Source of the DNA: Mycetocola zhujimingii
Lineage (GTDB): Bacteria; Actinomycetota; Actinomycetes; Actinomycetales; Microbacteriaceae
Direction: 5' to 3'
Assembly (NCBI RefSeq): GCF_003065425.1
Contig: NZ_CP026949.1
Coordinates: 558,001-622,000 of the forward strand
Length of the DNA stretch: 64,000 nt
Within the stretch, counting starts at the first letter, position 1. Each line of letters begins with the position of its first letter. Shown piece by piece: positions 1 through 8,237 of the stretch. The notes under the pieces are model-generated. The model saw nothing but the letters and a program-made list of their open reading frames with translations. It did no database searches and had not been told where the DNA came from. The position numbers and the translations under genes were made by a program.

Positions 1-2
1 CC

Positions 3-776
3 AGCGGGCTCGAGAGCATCAACGGAGACCTCGCGAAGCGGGTGAACGCGCGTGTGATCACTATCGTGTGTGGGGTCGGCGCGGCCTGGACCACCGCGAG
101 GCTCACGGTATTTGCGATCGATGGGCCCGGCTCTGAAGTATTCGCCGAGTATTTCAACCCGACCATGACCGCAGTGGTGTGCCTCATCAGCTATACCGTC
201 GTTGCATTCACGACGGCCATGCTTGCTGCGGCGCGGACCGGAAGCGTCACTCGTCGTAGCCCGACGACGACGTTTGCGATGGGGGTACTCGACTGGACGT
301 CCTTTGTCGCTGGCGCTCGAGACCGCGTCGCCCGTGTCAGGCACGCTGGTGAGCACACGGCGGTGCTCGCTGTAGTGATCAACGGCCTCGAAGAGATCAA
401 TATCACCTACGGTGCTGCGTTCGGGGACGATGTGATCCGGGCGCTCGCCGACTTCCTCCGGCGCGAGTTGCATCCAACGACGATTATCGGCTACCGCGGA
501 GGGGGGCGCTTCGTCGTCGTCGGCATCGTCGCCGAGCCGCAGGACGGCGAGCGGAGGGCACTCGAATTGCTCGATGCGCTCGTCGGTGTGACCGTCGCAG
601 GCAAGAAAGGATTCCGCCTCGGCGTCCGTATCGGCACGAGTGATTCCTTCTCGGAGGAGCACGAGTTCGACGCGCTGCTCGCGGCAGCAACCGCCGCGTG
701 TGCGCGTGCACAAGCGGCGACAGGGAGCCGGGTCGAGACCTCGGTGACCGGCAACGACTCGTCGCTTGCTCCCTGA
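3..776 (+). CDS. Membrane protein with degenerate GGDEF domain (5' end outside window)
   Basis: The frame is open from the window edge, so the true start probably lies upstream; the GTG at 42 is only the first start codon visible. Counting from that GTG, hydrophobic stretches near residues 5-30 and 45-70 suggest membrane segments, followed by a GGDEF-type fold of about 150 residues. The segment NITYGAAFGDD matches the family, but the signature loop reads GGGRF instead of GG(D/E)EF. Loss of both acidic residues, which bind metal and GTP in diguanylate cyclases, argues against c-di-GMP synthesis; such domains usually act as sensors or scaffolds (inference). No EAL domain follows. It ends 45 bases from the convergent 4-TM gene. 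Confidence 0.7.
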   Translation, partial: SGLESINGDLAKRVNARVITIVCGVGAAWTTARLTVFAIDGPGSEVFAEYFNPTMTAVVCLISYTVVAFTTAMLAAARTGSVTRRSPTTTFAMGVLDWTSFVAGARDRVARVRHAGEHTAVLAVVINGLEEINITYGAAFGDDVIRALADFLRRELHPTTIIGYRGGGRFVVVGIVAEPQDGERRALELLDALVGVTVAGKKGFRLGVRIGTSDSFSEEHEFDALLAAATAACARAQAATGSRVETSVTGNDSSLAP

Positions 777-821
777 TCTGTACAGCGTCGCCGCCGATCT
801 GGCTGGGGCGCCATCGACCGA

Positions 822-1238
822 TCAGGAGAGCTGTGCGACGCCCTCCATGATCAAGCCGATACCCCCGAGCAGCATCCCTGCGGCGAGTGCCGCTGCTCCG
901 ACGAAGAGCAACACGACAAAACGATTGGGCTTCGTCGGGTCAGTGCCGATTGCCGAGAGGAAGAAGCCCGCTGGCATCAGGATGGCCGCGGAAAGCACGA
1001 GGGTCGGGGCCCACATCACCGGCCCATCTGCGCCGCTTCCGTCGACGAGGAGGAGAGTGACAAGTCCGAGGATCACCAGCACGCCGGCGTGGGCGTGGCC
1101 CGCCCGGTAGAAGCTTTTCTGGAAATCATTCGCGCGTTGTCGTCCTCCCATCACCTTGAGCAGGAAGAGGCCGCCCGATTCGATGGCGACAACGGTGAGA
1201 AGAACGATTCCGGCGTTAATGAGGTTTGCTGCGTGCAC
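822..1238 (-). CDS. Small four-TM membrane protein, probable target of the divergent MerR regulator
   Basis: The 138-residue product has four hydrophobic segments (about residues 5-25, 45-65, 70-92, 105-130) and a conserved-looking His motif, HAHAG, before the second segment. I do not recognise a characterised family. The GTG start at 1238 is chosen because GGAG lies eight bases upstream; an ATG further upstream at 1301 would run through the operator region. It is transcribed away from the MerR gene, and the palindrome at 1266-1283 sits between them, so it is probably controlled by that regulator (inference). Its function is unknown. Confidence 0.7.
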   Translation of the reverse strand: MHAANLINAGIVLLTVVAIESGGLFLLKVMGGRQRANDFQKSFYRAGHAHAGVLVILGLVTLLLVDGSGADGPVMWAPTLVLSAAILMPAGFFLSAIGTDPTKPNRFVVLLFVGAAALAAGMLLGGIGLIMEGVAQLS

Positions 1239-1265
1239 GGTATGCTCCAAAGGGGGATAGTGAAG

Positions 1266-1283
1266 GTATCCATTTTTGGATAC
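1266..1283. promoter_or_regulatory. Perfect palindromic operator between MerR gene and membrane protein
   Basis: GTATCCA-TTTT-TGGATAC is a perfect 7-base inverted repeat with a four-base AT spacer, in the 71-base gap between the divergent genes. An 18-base dyad of this type fits the spacer dyads recognised by MerR-family dimers. Likely the autoregulatory and target site of the MerR protein starting at 1310 (inference). Confidence 0.7.
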
Positions 1284-1309
1284 TGATGCGATCCAACACA
1301 AGGGGGAAC

Positions 1310-1933
1310 ATGAAAATTTCTGCTCTGGTTGAACGAACCGGCGTGCCGCGCGCCACGGTGAAGTTCTACCTTCGCGAGGGGCTCCTGCCCGCCGGGACCT
1401 CCACCGGTGCCACGCAGGCGGAGTACACCGAGGACCATGTGCGGCGCTTGCGGGTGATTCAGGCGCTCACGTCGGTGGCGGGTCTTCCGCTGTCAAAGGT
1501 CAAGGTCGTCCTTGACCTCATCGACAACCCGGGGGACGACCTCTTTTCAGCCCTCGGACGTGCTGTCGGCAGTCTGCCTCCGTACCGGGATCAGGCAGAC
1601 ACCGATTTCCCTCGGGCCAGGGCCGCGCTGGAACGCCTCGGCCAGATGTACGACCCGGATTACGCCGCGACTGCACAGCTCGAACACGCGCTCGAGGCCG
1701 CCGAAGAAGCGGGCGTCGGGTTGAGCGATGAGCGCCTGGAGCTGTACGGCCGGCAGGTCAGGGGCATCGCCGAGTTCGATCTGGCGGGAATGGGCGGGAG
1801 CGAGCTGAGTCCGATCGAGTACGCGGTGCTCGGCACCGCGCTCCACGAACCGGTGATTATCGCGCTGCGGCGACTCGCCCACCAGGACATCGCTGCCCAA
1901 CGTTTCGGTCCGTCGCCGGAAGGATCGTCATAG
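1310..1933 (+). CDS. MerR family transcriptional regulator
   Basis: The 207-residue product begins with a MerR-type winged helix-turn-helix: KISALVERTGVPRATVKFYL is the helix-turn-helix and the YLREGLLPAG segment is typical of the family, both within the first 35 residues. The rest is a helical dimerisation and effector part with no Cys cluster, so metal sensing is not indicated. The ATG at 1310 is preceded by AGGGGGAA and starts directly at the DNA-binding domain; upstream starts would add non-homologous residues. It is divergent from the 4-TM membrane protein and has a near-ideal dyad (1266-1283) in the shared promoter. The effector is unknown. Confidence 0.88.
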   Translation: MKISALVERTGVPRATVKFYLREGLLPAGTSTGATQAEYTEDHVRRLRVIQALTSVAGLPLSKVKVVLDLIDNPGDDLFSALGRAVGSLPPYRDQADTDFPRARAALERLGQMYDPDYAATAQLEHALEAAEEAGVGLSDERLELYGRQVRGIAEFDLAGMGGSELSPIEYAVLGTALHEPVIIALRRLAHQDIAAQRFGPSPEGSS

Positions 1934-1994
1934 GGCTGCGCCGCCGCATCCGTTCGGCTGCCCCCTTCGTGGCAAGCGGGCCGGTGACGCCGCC

Positions 1995-2000
1995 TAAACT
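1995..2000 (+). promoter_or_regulatory. -10 hexamer TAAACT placing a leaderless start for mqo
   Basis: TAAACT is followed by exactly six bases (AGAGAC) and the mqo ATG, and no Shine-Dalgarno sequence is visible. Transcription would begin at or next to the start codon. The same spacing recurs at several genes here. Confidence 0.65.
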
Positions 2001-2006
2001 AGAGAC

Positions 2007-3485
2007 ATGACTTCTTCCGGCCCGGTGGATGTCGCCCTCATCGGTGGCGGCATCATGAGTGCTACTCTCGCTTCCCTCATTCAGCAGATCCAGCCGGACT
2101 GGAAGGTCGTGATTTTCGAACGCCTCGGTGAGGTCGCCGAGGAGAGCTCGAACCCGTGGAACAACGCCGGCACCGGTCACGCGGCTCTGTGTGAGCTCAA
2201 TTACATGCCCGAGTCCAAAGACGGCTCGATCGACCCGTCCAAGGCCATCAGCATTAACGAACAGTTCCAGCTGAGCCGGCAGTTCTGGTCGTCGCTCGTT
2301 CGGAAAGGCGTGCTCCGCGAGCCGAAGAGCTTCATCAACTCCACGCCGCACATGACGTTCGTGCGCGGCGAGAAGGACGTCAACTTCCTCCGCCGTCGCT
2401 ACGAGGTGCTCAAGAAGCAGCCGCTCTTCGACGACATCGAGTACTCCGAGGACTCCAGGGTCATTCACCAGTGGGCGCCCCTGCTCATGAAGAAGCGACT
2501 CAAGGGCGAGCCGTTTGCGGCGACCCGCACGGTCTCAGGGACCGACGTCGACTTCGGGGCACTCACCCACCAGCTGTTCGATTCGGTAACGGATGCCGGC
2601 GCGCGGCTTCGGCTCAACACCGAGGTGCGGGCGTTGAAGAAGCAGAAGGACGGGACGTGGCTGATCCGCCACCGCGAACTCGTCGGCCGGACCCCGGGAG
2701 AAACACGCGCCCGCTTCGTCTTCGTCGGCGCCGGCGGCTGGGCGCTCAAGCTCCTGCAGAAGTCAGGCATCCCGGAAATCAAGGGATACGGCGTCTTCCC
2801 GATCTCGGGCCAGTTCCTTCGAACGGACAACCCGGCCATCGTCGCCGAGCACAAGGCCAAGGTGTACAGCCAGGCCGCGGTCGGTGCGCCGCCGATGTCC
2901 GTGCCCCACCTCGATACCCGGGTGGTCGACGGAGACGCGAGCCTCCTCTTCGGCCCGTACGCGGGATTCAGCCCCAAGTTCCTCAAGAACGGATCGATCC
3001 TCGACATCGTCACGCAGGTTCGTCCGTCGAACCTCATCCCGATGCTCGCCGTGGCCAAAGACAACCCGAGCCTCATCAGCTACCTCGTCGGTGAGCTCGT
3101 TGCGAGCAAATCGAAGAAGTTCCAGGCGCTCCGGACCTTCATGCCGACGGCGAACCCGAAGGACTGGTATCTCATCACGGCCGGGCAGCGCGCCCAGGTG
3201 ATGAAGAAGGACGCCAAGAAAGGCGGCGTTCTGCAGTTCGGCACCGAGGTCATCGCGTCGAAGGACGGCACCATCGCGGGACTTCTCGGCGCGTCACCAG
3301 GAGCGTCGACAGCCGTTCCGATCATGCTCGATGTGCTCAAGACCTGCTTCCCCAACGACTTCGAGAGGTGGGAGCCGCAGCTGAAGTCGATGATCCCGAG
3401 CTACGGAGTCACACTCAACGACAAGCCGGAGCGTGCCGAAGAAGTGCTCGCTGCAACGGCAGCGGTTCTCGAACTCGAGCGCTAG
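2007..3485 (+). CDS. mqo: Malate:quinone oxidoreductase
   Basis: Membrane-associated FAD enzyme that oxidises malate to oxaloacetate and passes electrons to the quinone pool, replacing or supplementing NAD-malate dehydrogenase in the TCA cycle. The 492-residue length is normal for the family. The N-terminus carries the FAD-binding glycine motif (ALIGGGIMSATLA, about residues 10-22), and the segment SSNPWNNAGTGHAALCELNY (about 47-66) is diagnostic of Mqo. The C-terminal FGTEVI and GASPGAST segments also fit. It stands alone, with its own probable leaderless promoter, 57 bases upstream of tdk. Confidence 0.97.
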   Translation: MTSSGPVDVALIGGGIMSATLASLIQQIQPDWKVVIFERLGEVAEESSNPWNNAGTGHAALCELNYMPESKDGSIDPSKAISINEQFQLSRQFWSSLVRKGVLREPKSFINSTPHMTFVRGEKDVNFLRRRYEVLKKQPLFDDIEYSEDSRVIHQWAPLLMKKRLKGEPFAATRTVSGTDVDFGALTHQLFDSVTDAGARLRLNTEVRALKKQKDGTWLIRHRELVGRTPGETRARFVFVGAGGWALKLLQKSGIPEIKGYGVFPISGQFLRTDNPAIVAEHKAKVYSQAAVGAPPMSVPHLDTRVVDGDASLLFGPYAGFSPKFLKNGSILDIVTQVRPSNLIPMLAVAKDNPSLISYLVGELVASKSKKFQALRTFMPTANPKDWYLITAGQRAQVMKKDAKKGGVLQFGTEVIASKDGTIAGLLGASPGASTAVPIMLDVLKTCFPNDFERWEPQLKSMIPSYGVTLNDKPERAEEVLAATAAVLELER

Positions 3486-3529
3486 CGGTACGCCCGCGGG
3501 CCGAGCGGGGCTGGCCCTGAGTTGCGCAG

Positions 3530-3535
3530 TAAACT
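3530..3535 (+). promoter_or_regulatory. -10 hexamer TAAACT placing a near-leaderless start for tdk
   Basis: TAAACT is the same hexamer as at mqo and is followed by seven bases and the GTG at 3543. No ribosome binding site is visible, and this spacing decides the start choice. Confidence 0.55.
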
Positions 3536-3542
3536 TACGCCC

Positions 3543-4163
3543 GTGGCAAAACTCTACTTCCGGTACGGCGCGATGAACTCGGGCAAAAGCACGGCTCTCC
3601 TTCAGGCGGCGTTCAACTACGAAGAGCGCGGCCACCAGGTTCTCCTTGCCAAGCCCGCCGTTGATACCAAGGGCAACAACAACATTGAGAGCCGACTCGG
3701 CGTCTCTCGCCCGGTCGACTTCATCATTGAACCGGATGCTGACGCCTACGCCCTGTTCGCACAGCACCGGGCGCGGTCGCTGGCCGAAACGACCACCGAC
3801 ATTTCCTGCCTGCTCGTCGACGAGGCACAGTTCCTCAGCGACTCCCAGGTGGACGATCTCCTCCGCATCGCGCTGCTCGAGGGGATACCGGTGATGGCTT
3901 ACGGCATCCGTACCGACTTTTTGACCATGGCGTTCCCTGGCAGCCGCCGCCTCCTCGAGGTCGCGCACAGCCTCGAGGAACTCAAGACGATCTGCCGCTG
4001 CGGCCGCAAGGCGATCTTCAACGGCCGCCGGGTCGGTGACCGGTTCATCTTCTCGGGTGACCAGGTTGCGATCGACGGCGTCGAGGTGGAGTACGAGTCG
4101 CTCTGCGGTGCGTGCTACCTGCAGGAGTCCGGCGGCAAGCTCGCCCCGCGCCCGTCCCGATAA
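3543..4163 (+). CDS. tdk: Thymidine kinase
   Basis: Cytosolic salvage enzyme that phosphorylates thymidine to dTMP with ATP. The 206-residue protein is a type II (zinc-containing) thymidine kinase: P-loop YGAMNSGKST near the N-terminus, Walker B-like LLVDEAQFL near residue 90, lasso motif FRTDF-like (YGIRTDF), and the zinc site as two Cys pairs (CRC in TICRCGRKA and LCGAC near the C-terminus). Start at GTG 3543 rather than the upstream TTG, because homologs begin with the KLYFRYG strand and a -10 element lies just upstream. It is followed by a strong bidirectional terminator. Confidence 0.95.
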   Translation: MAKLYFRYGAMNSGKSTALLQAAFNYEERGHQVLLAKPAVDTKGNNNIESRLGVSRPVDFIIEPDADAYALFAQHRARSLAETTTDISCLLVDEAQFLSDSQVDDLLRIALLEGIPVMAYGIRTDFLTMAFPGSRRLLEVAHSLEELKTICRCGRKAIFNGRRVGDRFIFSGDQVAIDGVEVEYESLCGACYLQESGGKLAPRPSR

Positions 4164-4196
4164 GGCACACGAGCGGGTTCTCCCGCCACAAAATGC

Positions 4197-4236
4197 GCGT
4201 GGGCCGTGCACCGGATCAGCGGTGCACGGCCCACGC
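4197..4236. terminator. Bidirectional terminator between tdk and DUF808 gene
   Basis: A perfect 17-base inverted repeat (4197-4213 and 4220-4236) with a six-base loop lies between two convergent genes. On the minus strand it is followed by a short T run (ATTTTG), while on the plus strand no T run follows. Confidence 0.85.
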
Positions 4237-4265
4237 GTCTGCCTGAGACCGCGGTCGCTTGAGAG

Positions 4266-5183
4266 CTAGACGTGAACGGTCGACGGTGACTGTGCGCCGC
4301 TGTTGAACCGCGGCTCCTTGCCCCGAAGCCGGCCGATCAACAGGATCGCTCCGACAATGACGAGGCCAAGCACGAGGCCGGCGATAAAGGAGACGAGGGT
4401 GTCGCCGAGCCAGACGACCACGGCGCCGAGGGGTGCGAGTGCATGTTCGATGCCGTGGATGAAGTCACCGATGAGGGGAACGCCGACCTCGCTGAGGTTC
4501 TCGAGGATCAGGTGGCCTCCGACCCAGAGCATGGCGACGGTCCCGACGATGCTGATGATGCGGAACACCGCGGGCATCGAGCGGACGATCCGGACACCGG
4601 TGTGCCTGACGCGCTTGTCCTGGTTCTTCACCATGCTCAAGCCGATGTCGTCGATCTTCACCAGCAGGGCAACGGCACCGTAGACGACGGCGGTCATCAT
4701 GAGCGCGATCACGGCGAGGACGCCGAGGGTCGCCCAGATTCCCATGTCGGGGTCGAGGCTTGCGAGCGAGATCAGCATGATCTCGGTGGAGAGGATCAGG
4801 TCGGTTCGCACAGCGCCGCCGACCAGTTTTTTCTCATCGCGAGCACCCTCGTCGGCATGGCCGTGGTGCAGGCCGAACCACTCGAGCACCTTCTCAGCGC
4901 CTTCGAAGCACAGGTATGCCCCGCCGATGATCAGCAGGTATGGCAGAACCCAGGGCGCGAACGCCGTCAGCAGGAGGGCGATCGGGATGATGATGATGAA
5001 CTTGTTCCGCAGGGATCCAAGCGCGATCTTGCCGACGACCGGCAGCTCTCGCGCCGGAGTGAGTCCCTGCACGTACTGGGGGGTCACGGCGGCGTCATCG
5101 ATCACAACGCCGGCCGTTTTCGCTGACGCCTTCAGTGCAGCAGTCAGAATGTCATCGACGACGGCGAGCAAACCTACCGACAT
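4266..5183 (-). CDS. DUF808 family membrane protein (YedI-like)
   Basis: The 305-residue protein matches the DUF808 family: the N-terminal MSVGLLAVVDDILTAALKAS, a KTAGVVIDDAAVTPQYV segment and several hydrophobic helices (about residues 60-90, 130-180, 195-225, 255-285). The family has no established function. The ATG at 5183 has a good Shine-Dalgarno (GAAGGAGA). A short inverted repeat, GGACAAC-N10-GTTGTCC (5207-5230), lies just upstream and may be a regulatory site. The gene is convergent with tdk and shares its terminator. Confidence 0.9.
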   Translation of the reverse strand: MSVGLLAVVDDILTAALKASAKTAGVVIDDAAVTPQYVQGLTPARELPVVGKIALGSLRNKFIIIIPIALLLTAFAPWVLPYLLIIGGAYLCFEGAEKVLEWFGLHHGHADEGARDEKKLVGGAVRTDLILSTEIMLISLASLDPDMGIWATLGVLAVIALMMTAVVYGAVALLVKIDDIGLSMVKNQDKRVRHTGVRIVRSMPAVFRIISIVGTVAMLWVGGHLILENLSEVGVPLIGDFIHGIEHALAPLGAVVVWLGDTLVSFIAGLVLGLVIVGAILLIGRLRGKEPRFNSGAQSPSTVHV

Positions 5184-5396
5184 GGGTCTCCTTCAGAATG
5201 GTGGGAGGACAACTCTACCGATCGTTGTCCGGCGTTTCCTGCAAGCGCGGGGGCCTCCCGCGGCACTACCTCTGTGTGATAGCGGCGACGGCCCGGCGCT
5301 GGCGGACGAATCGCCGCGGTGTGTCAAGTCCCTGCCGGAGACCTCTTTCTCGGCGTAACTTCCCTCGGACTATTCACCTTCGAAGGAGACACTTCC

Positions 5397-5951
5397 ATGC
5401 CAAGTCGCAACACTGTAGTCCGCAGCATGCACGACATCGGCCTCGCCGCCTGGTTCGGCGGGTCGCTGATGGGGGCCGTTGGCCTCAACGGCGCCACGGC
5501 GAAAGCCAGTTCGTCGTCCGAGGGCCTGAGGCTCGCCTCGATCGGCTGGGCGCGTTGGGCTCCCGTCGAGATCGCCGCGATCGTGATGCACGGCATCGGT
5601 GGCCTCGGACTCATTGGCGGCAACAAGGAGCGCCTCAAGAACCAGGAGGAGAGCCGGACCAACACGGCGGTGAAGCTGGGAATCACGATCGCCGCTGGTG
5701 CGACATCCGTCATCTCGGCGATTCTTGGCGGCGTCATCGCCAAGCACGCAGACGAGGGCGCTGAAGGAATCACCGAACCGGCGCCGGAGGCATCCGACAG
5801 CCTGCAAACCGCGCAGCGTGTGCAGAAGGTACTGCAGTGGGTGACGCCCGCCCTCACGCTCGTGATGATCGTGCTCGGTGCCCAGCAGGGGGAGCAGCAG
5901 CGACCGGTGAAGGGTCTTTACGAGACGACCGCACGGATGTTCCGGCGCTAA
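5397..5951 (+). CDS. Predicted three-TM membrane protein of unknown function
   Basis: A 184-residue protein with hydrophobic segments near residues 12-30, 52-72, 92-115 and 145-162, separated by a hydrophilic, acidic loop (about 118-135). I do not recognise a characterised family. The ATG at 5397 follows GAAGGAGA at ideal spacing; an upstream start at 5319 would lack a ribosome binding site. It stands alone and is followed by a hairpin (5982-6019) that isolates it from the iron operon. Confidence 0.75.
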   Translation: MPSRNTVVRSMHDIGLAAWFGGSLMGAVGLNGATAKASSSSEGLRLASIGWARWAPVEIAAIVMHGIGGLGLIGGNKERLKNQEESRTNTAVKLGITIAAGATSVISAILGGVIAKHADEGAEGITEPAPEASDSLQTAQRVQKVLQWVTPALTLVMIVLGAQQGEQQRPVKGLYETTARMFRR

Positions 5952-5981
5952 GTGTCGGGAGCGCCGTGGGCGCTCAGCCCG

Positions 5982-6019
5982 CCGGGCGTGGCGACTGACT
6001 CGTCGCTCGCCACGCCCGG
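5982..6019 (+). terminator. Hairpin terminator between membrane protein gene and iron operon
   Basis: A 13-base perfect stem (5982-5994 and 6007-6019) with a 12-base loop starts 30 bases after the stop codon. No T run follows, as is common for actinobacterial hairpins. Confidence 0.65.
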
Positions 6020-6053
6020 GGCTACCTCGACGTCGAATAAAGCTGGACACAAG

Positions 6054-6072
6054 ATAGGTTAGGCATGCCATA
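6054..6072. promoter_or_regulatory. Iron box (DtxR/IdeR-like operator) overlapping the promoter of the siderophore operon
   Basis: ATAGGTTAGGCATGCCATA agrees with the DtxR/IdeR consensus TTAGGTTAGGCTAACCTAA at 13 of 19 positions, including the whole left half. Its right end overlaps the candidate -10 hexamer CATACT (6069-6074), which is six bases from the ATG at 6081. A bound repressor would block RNA polymerase in iron-replete cells. Confidence 0.75.
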
Positions 6073-6080
6073 CTTAGGCA

Positions 6081-7067
6081 ATGCTTACTACGACGGATAC
6101 CCCGGTGGCCGCGTCGGCCCGCTTCGCGCCTTCTGCGGTGCGAACCAGCGCGACGACGGCTGCCCGTAGCGTCCCGGTTCGCGCGGTGAAGCCCGCCGCG
6201 CGCCCGTACGCCGTCACCGTCAGTGGTATCGAGGAACTCACTCCCACCTTCCGCCGGGTGACGTTCACCGGCGCGGAACTTCACGAATTCGGCACTGACG
6301 GCCTCGACCAGAGGGTCAAGGTCATGCTGCCCCTTCCCGGGATCGGTTTCACCCCGCTGGACGCAACCAACTGGTACGGCGCCTGGCGAGAACTGCCCGA
6401 CGAGAAGCGCAACCCGCTCCGTACATACACGGTCCGTGCCGTTCGCCCCGAACTTCGCGAAATCGACATCGACTTCGTCGCGCACGGCGACTCGGGTCCT
6501 GCCTCACGCTGGGTCACTCACGCCCAGCCCGGTGACCAGCTCGTCGTCGTCGGTCCATCCGTGCGTACAGACGGTCTCGTTTCCGGCGTCGAATGGAAGC
6601 CGGGCGACGCCACGAGCGTGTTGCTCGCCGGCGATGAGACCGCTGCCCCCGCCATTTGCTCGATCGTCTCGTCGCTTCCGCGCGATGCCAGGGGCTGTGC
6701 GTTCATCGAGGTGCCGACGATTGCTGATGTTCTCCCGATCGACGCTCCAGACGGCATCCACGTGACGTGGCTGGCCCGCGGCGACGCAGCCCACGGTTCG
6801 GCGCTCGACCCGGCTGTCCGGGCCTGGACCGACAACTTCATTACAGACGGTCACCGCGGCGAGCGCCTCGCCGATGTCGACATCGACAACGGGATCCTCT
6901 GGGAAGTACCGGATCCGGCAAGCCACTCCGGTGGACTGTACGCCTGGCTCGCCGGTGAAGCCGGCGTCATTAAGACGCTCCGCCGGTTCCTCGTCTCCGA
7001 GACCGGACTCGACAGGCACCAGGTCGCCTTCATGGGCTACTGGCGCGTCGGGCGGGCCGAAAGCTAA
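6081..7067 (+). CDS. Siderophore-interacting protein (FAD/NAD(P)H ferric-siderophore reductase)
   Basis: A 328-residue flavoprotein of the SIP/ViuB family that reduces imported ferric siderophores in the cytosol to release iron. The FAD-binding motif NPLRTYTVR lies near residue 112, followed by an IDIDFVAHGDSGPASRW segment typical of the family. The C-terminal NAD(P)H domain contains LLAGDETAAPA and ends with YWRVGRAES, the usual family ending. A ~45-residue Ala/Arg-rich leader precedes the domain, so an internal start is possible, but the ATG at 6081 is exactly positioned for a leaderless transcript from CATACT. First gene of the iron operon. Confidence 0.93.
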   Translation: MLTTTDTPVAASARFAPSAVRTSATTAARSVPVRAVKPAARPYAVTVSGIEELTPTFRRVTFTGAELHEFGTDGLDQRVKVMLPLPGIGFTPLDATNWYGAWRELPDEKRNPLRTYTVRAVRPELREIDIDFVAHGDSGPASRWVTHAQPGDQLVVVGPSVRTDGLVSGVEWKPGDATSVLLAGDETAAPAICSIVSSLPRDARGCAFIEVPTIADVLPIDAPDGIHVTWLARGDAAHGSALDPAVRAWTDNFITDGHRGERLADVDIDNGILWEVPDPASHSGGLYAWLAGEAGVIKTLRRFLVSETGLDRHQVAFMGYWRVGRAES

Positions 7068-7184
7068 CCACGGCTGACCGGCGCGCGCAGCGCCACTCAG
7101 CCCCATCATCCAGCAGTACTTTTCCTGACGGTCGTGCCGCACGGCATCCGTCGACACCCCCGCATCCTTCGAAGGGAAACACCG

Positions 7185-8219
7185 ATGCGCACCACCCCAT
7201 TCACGCGAGGCGCCGCCGTTCTCGCCGCAGCAACCGCGAGCGTGCTCGTACTCTCCGGCTGCGCGACAGGCGGAGACGAGAAGAAGGATGCCGCGGCATC
7301 CGACAGCTCTGCCTTCCCCGTCACGATTGAAAGCGCGCTCGGCGACGCTGTCATCGAAAGCGCACCGGAGAACGTCGTCACCATCGGCTGGGGCTCCGCC
7401 GACACGGCAATCGCTCTCGGCACGACACCGGTCGGTGTCGAAGCGGCTACCTGGGGTGGCGACGAGGACCTGTACTTCCCGTGGGTTCGCGAAGCGATCG
7501 AGGAAAAGGGCGACGACCTGCCCGCGACGTTCAACGTCTACCCTGAGATCGACGTCGAGGCAGTGCTCGAACTCGCTCCCGACCTGATCCTCGCGCCGCA
7601 GTCGGGCATCTCCGAGGACGAGTTCGCGACGCTGAGCGAGATCGCTCCCGTCGTTGCATACCCGGACAGCGCGTGGCGCACCACGTGGGATGAGCAGATC
7701 GAGATCATCGGCAAGGCACTCGGCAAGAGCGACGAGGCAGCCGACCTCATCACCGGTATCGAAGACGACATCGCCGAGGCCGCAGCCGAGCACCCCGAGT
7801 TCGCCGACGTGAGCTTTGCCTACGTCTACACCGCCGAGCCCGGCGCCCTCTCGCTCTACCAGGCGGGCGACTCGCGCGTCGACCTCATCTCCGGCCTCGG
7901 CCTGACCATGGACGAGACTGTCGCCGAGGTTCCGCTCACCGAGGGCAGCTTCAGCTCCACCGTCGGCCTCGAACGCGCCGACCTGCTCGACAACGTCGAC
8001 GTGCTCTTCACCTGGTTCAACGACGAGGAGAACCAGAAGCTCATCGAGGCGCAGCCGCTCTTCGCGCAGATCCCCGCCTTCCAGAGCGGTGCATACGTGC
8101 CGAGCGTCGACAACCAGCTCGGCATGGCGTCGAGCATGATCACGCCGCTGAGCGTGCCGTGGGCTCTCGACAAGTACATTCCGTTCATCGAGGATGCCGT
8201 CACCAAGGTAGCCAAGTAA
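7185..8219 (+). CDS. Iron-siderophore ABC transporter substrate-binding lipoprotein
   Basis: A 344-residue lipoprotein: signal peptide with lipobox LVLSGC, lipidated Cys at residue 26, followed by a short acidic linker and a periplasmic-binding-protein fold of the FepB/FhuD class (segments such as VVTIGWGSADTAIALG and EAVLELAPDLILAPQSG). It captures ferric siderophore outside the membrane for the two permeases downstream. The ATG at 7185 follows GAAGGGAAA. The gene is preceded by about 115 bases after the reductase without its own iron box. Confidence 0.94.
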   Translation: MRTTPFTRGAAVLAAATASVLVLSGCATGGDEKKDAAASDSSAFPVTIESALGDAVIESAPENVVTIGWGSADTAIALGTTPVGVEAATWGGDEDLYFPWVREAIEEKGDDLPATFNVYPEIDVEAVLELAPDLILAPQSGISEDEFATLSEIAPVVAYPDSAWRTTWDEQIEIIGKALGKSDEAADLITGIEDDIAEAAAEHPEFADVSFAYVYTAEPGALSLYQAGDSRVDLISGLGLTMDETVAEVPLTEGSFSSTVGLERADLLDNVDVLFTWFNDEENQKLIEAQPLFAQIPAFQSGAYVPSVDNQLGMASSMITPLSVPWALDKYIPFIEDAVTKVAK

Positions 8220-8237
8220 CCTCGCGTTGCTCCTGAG

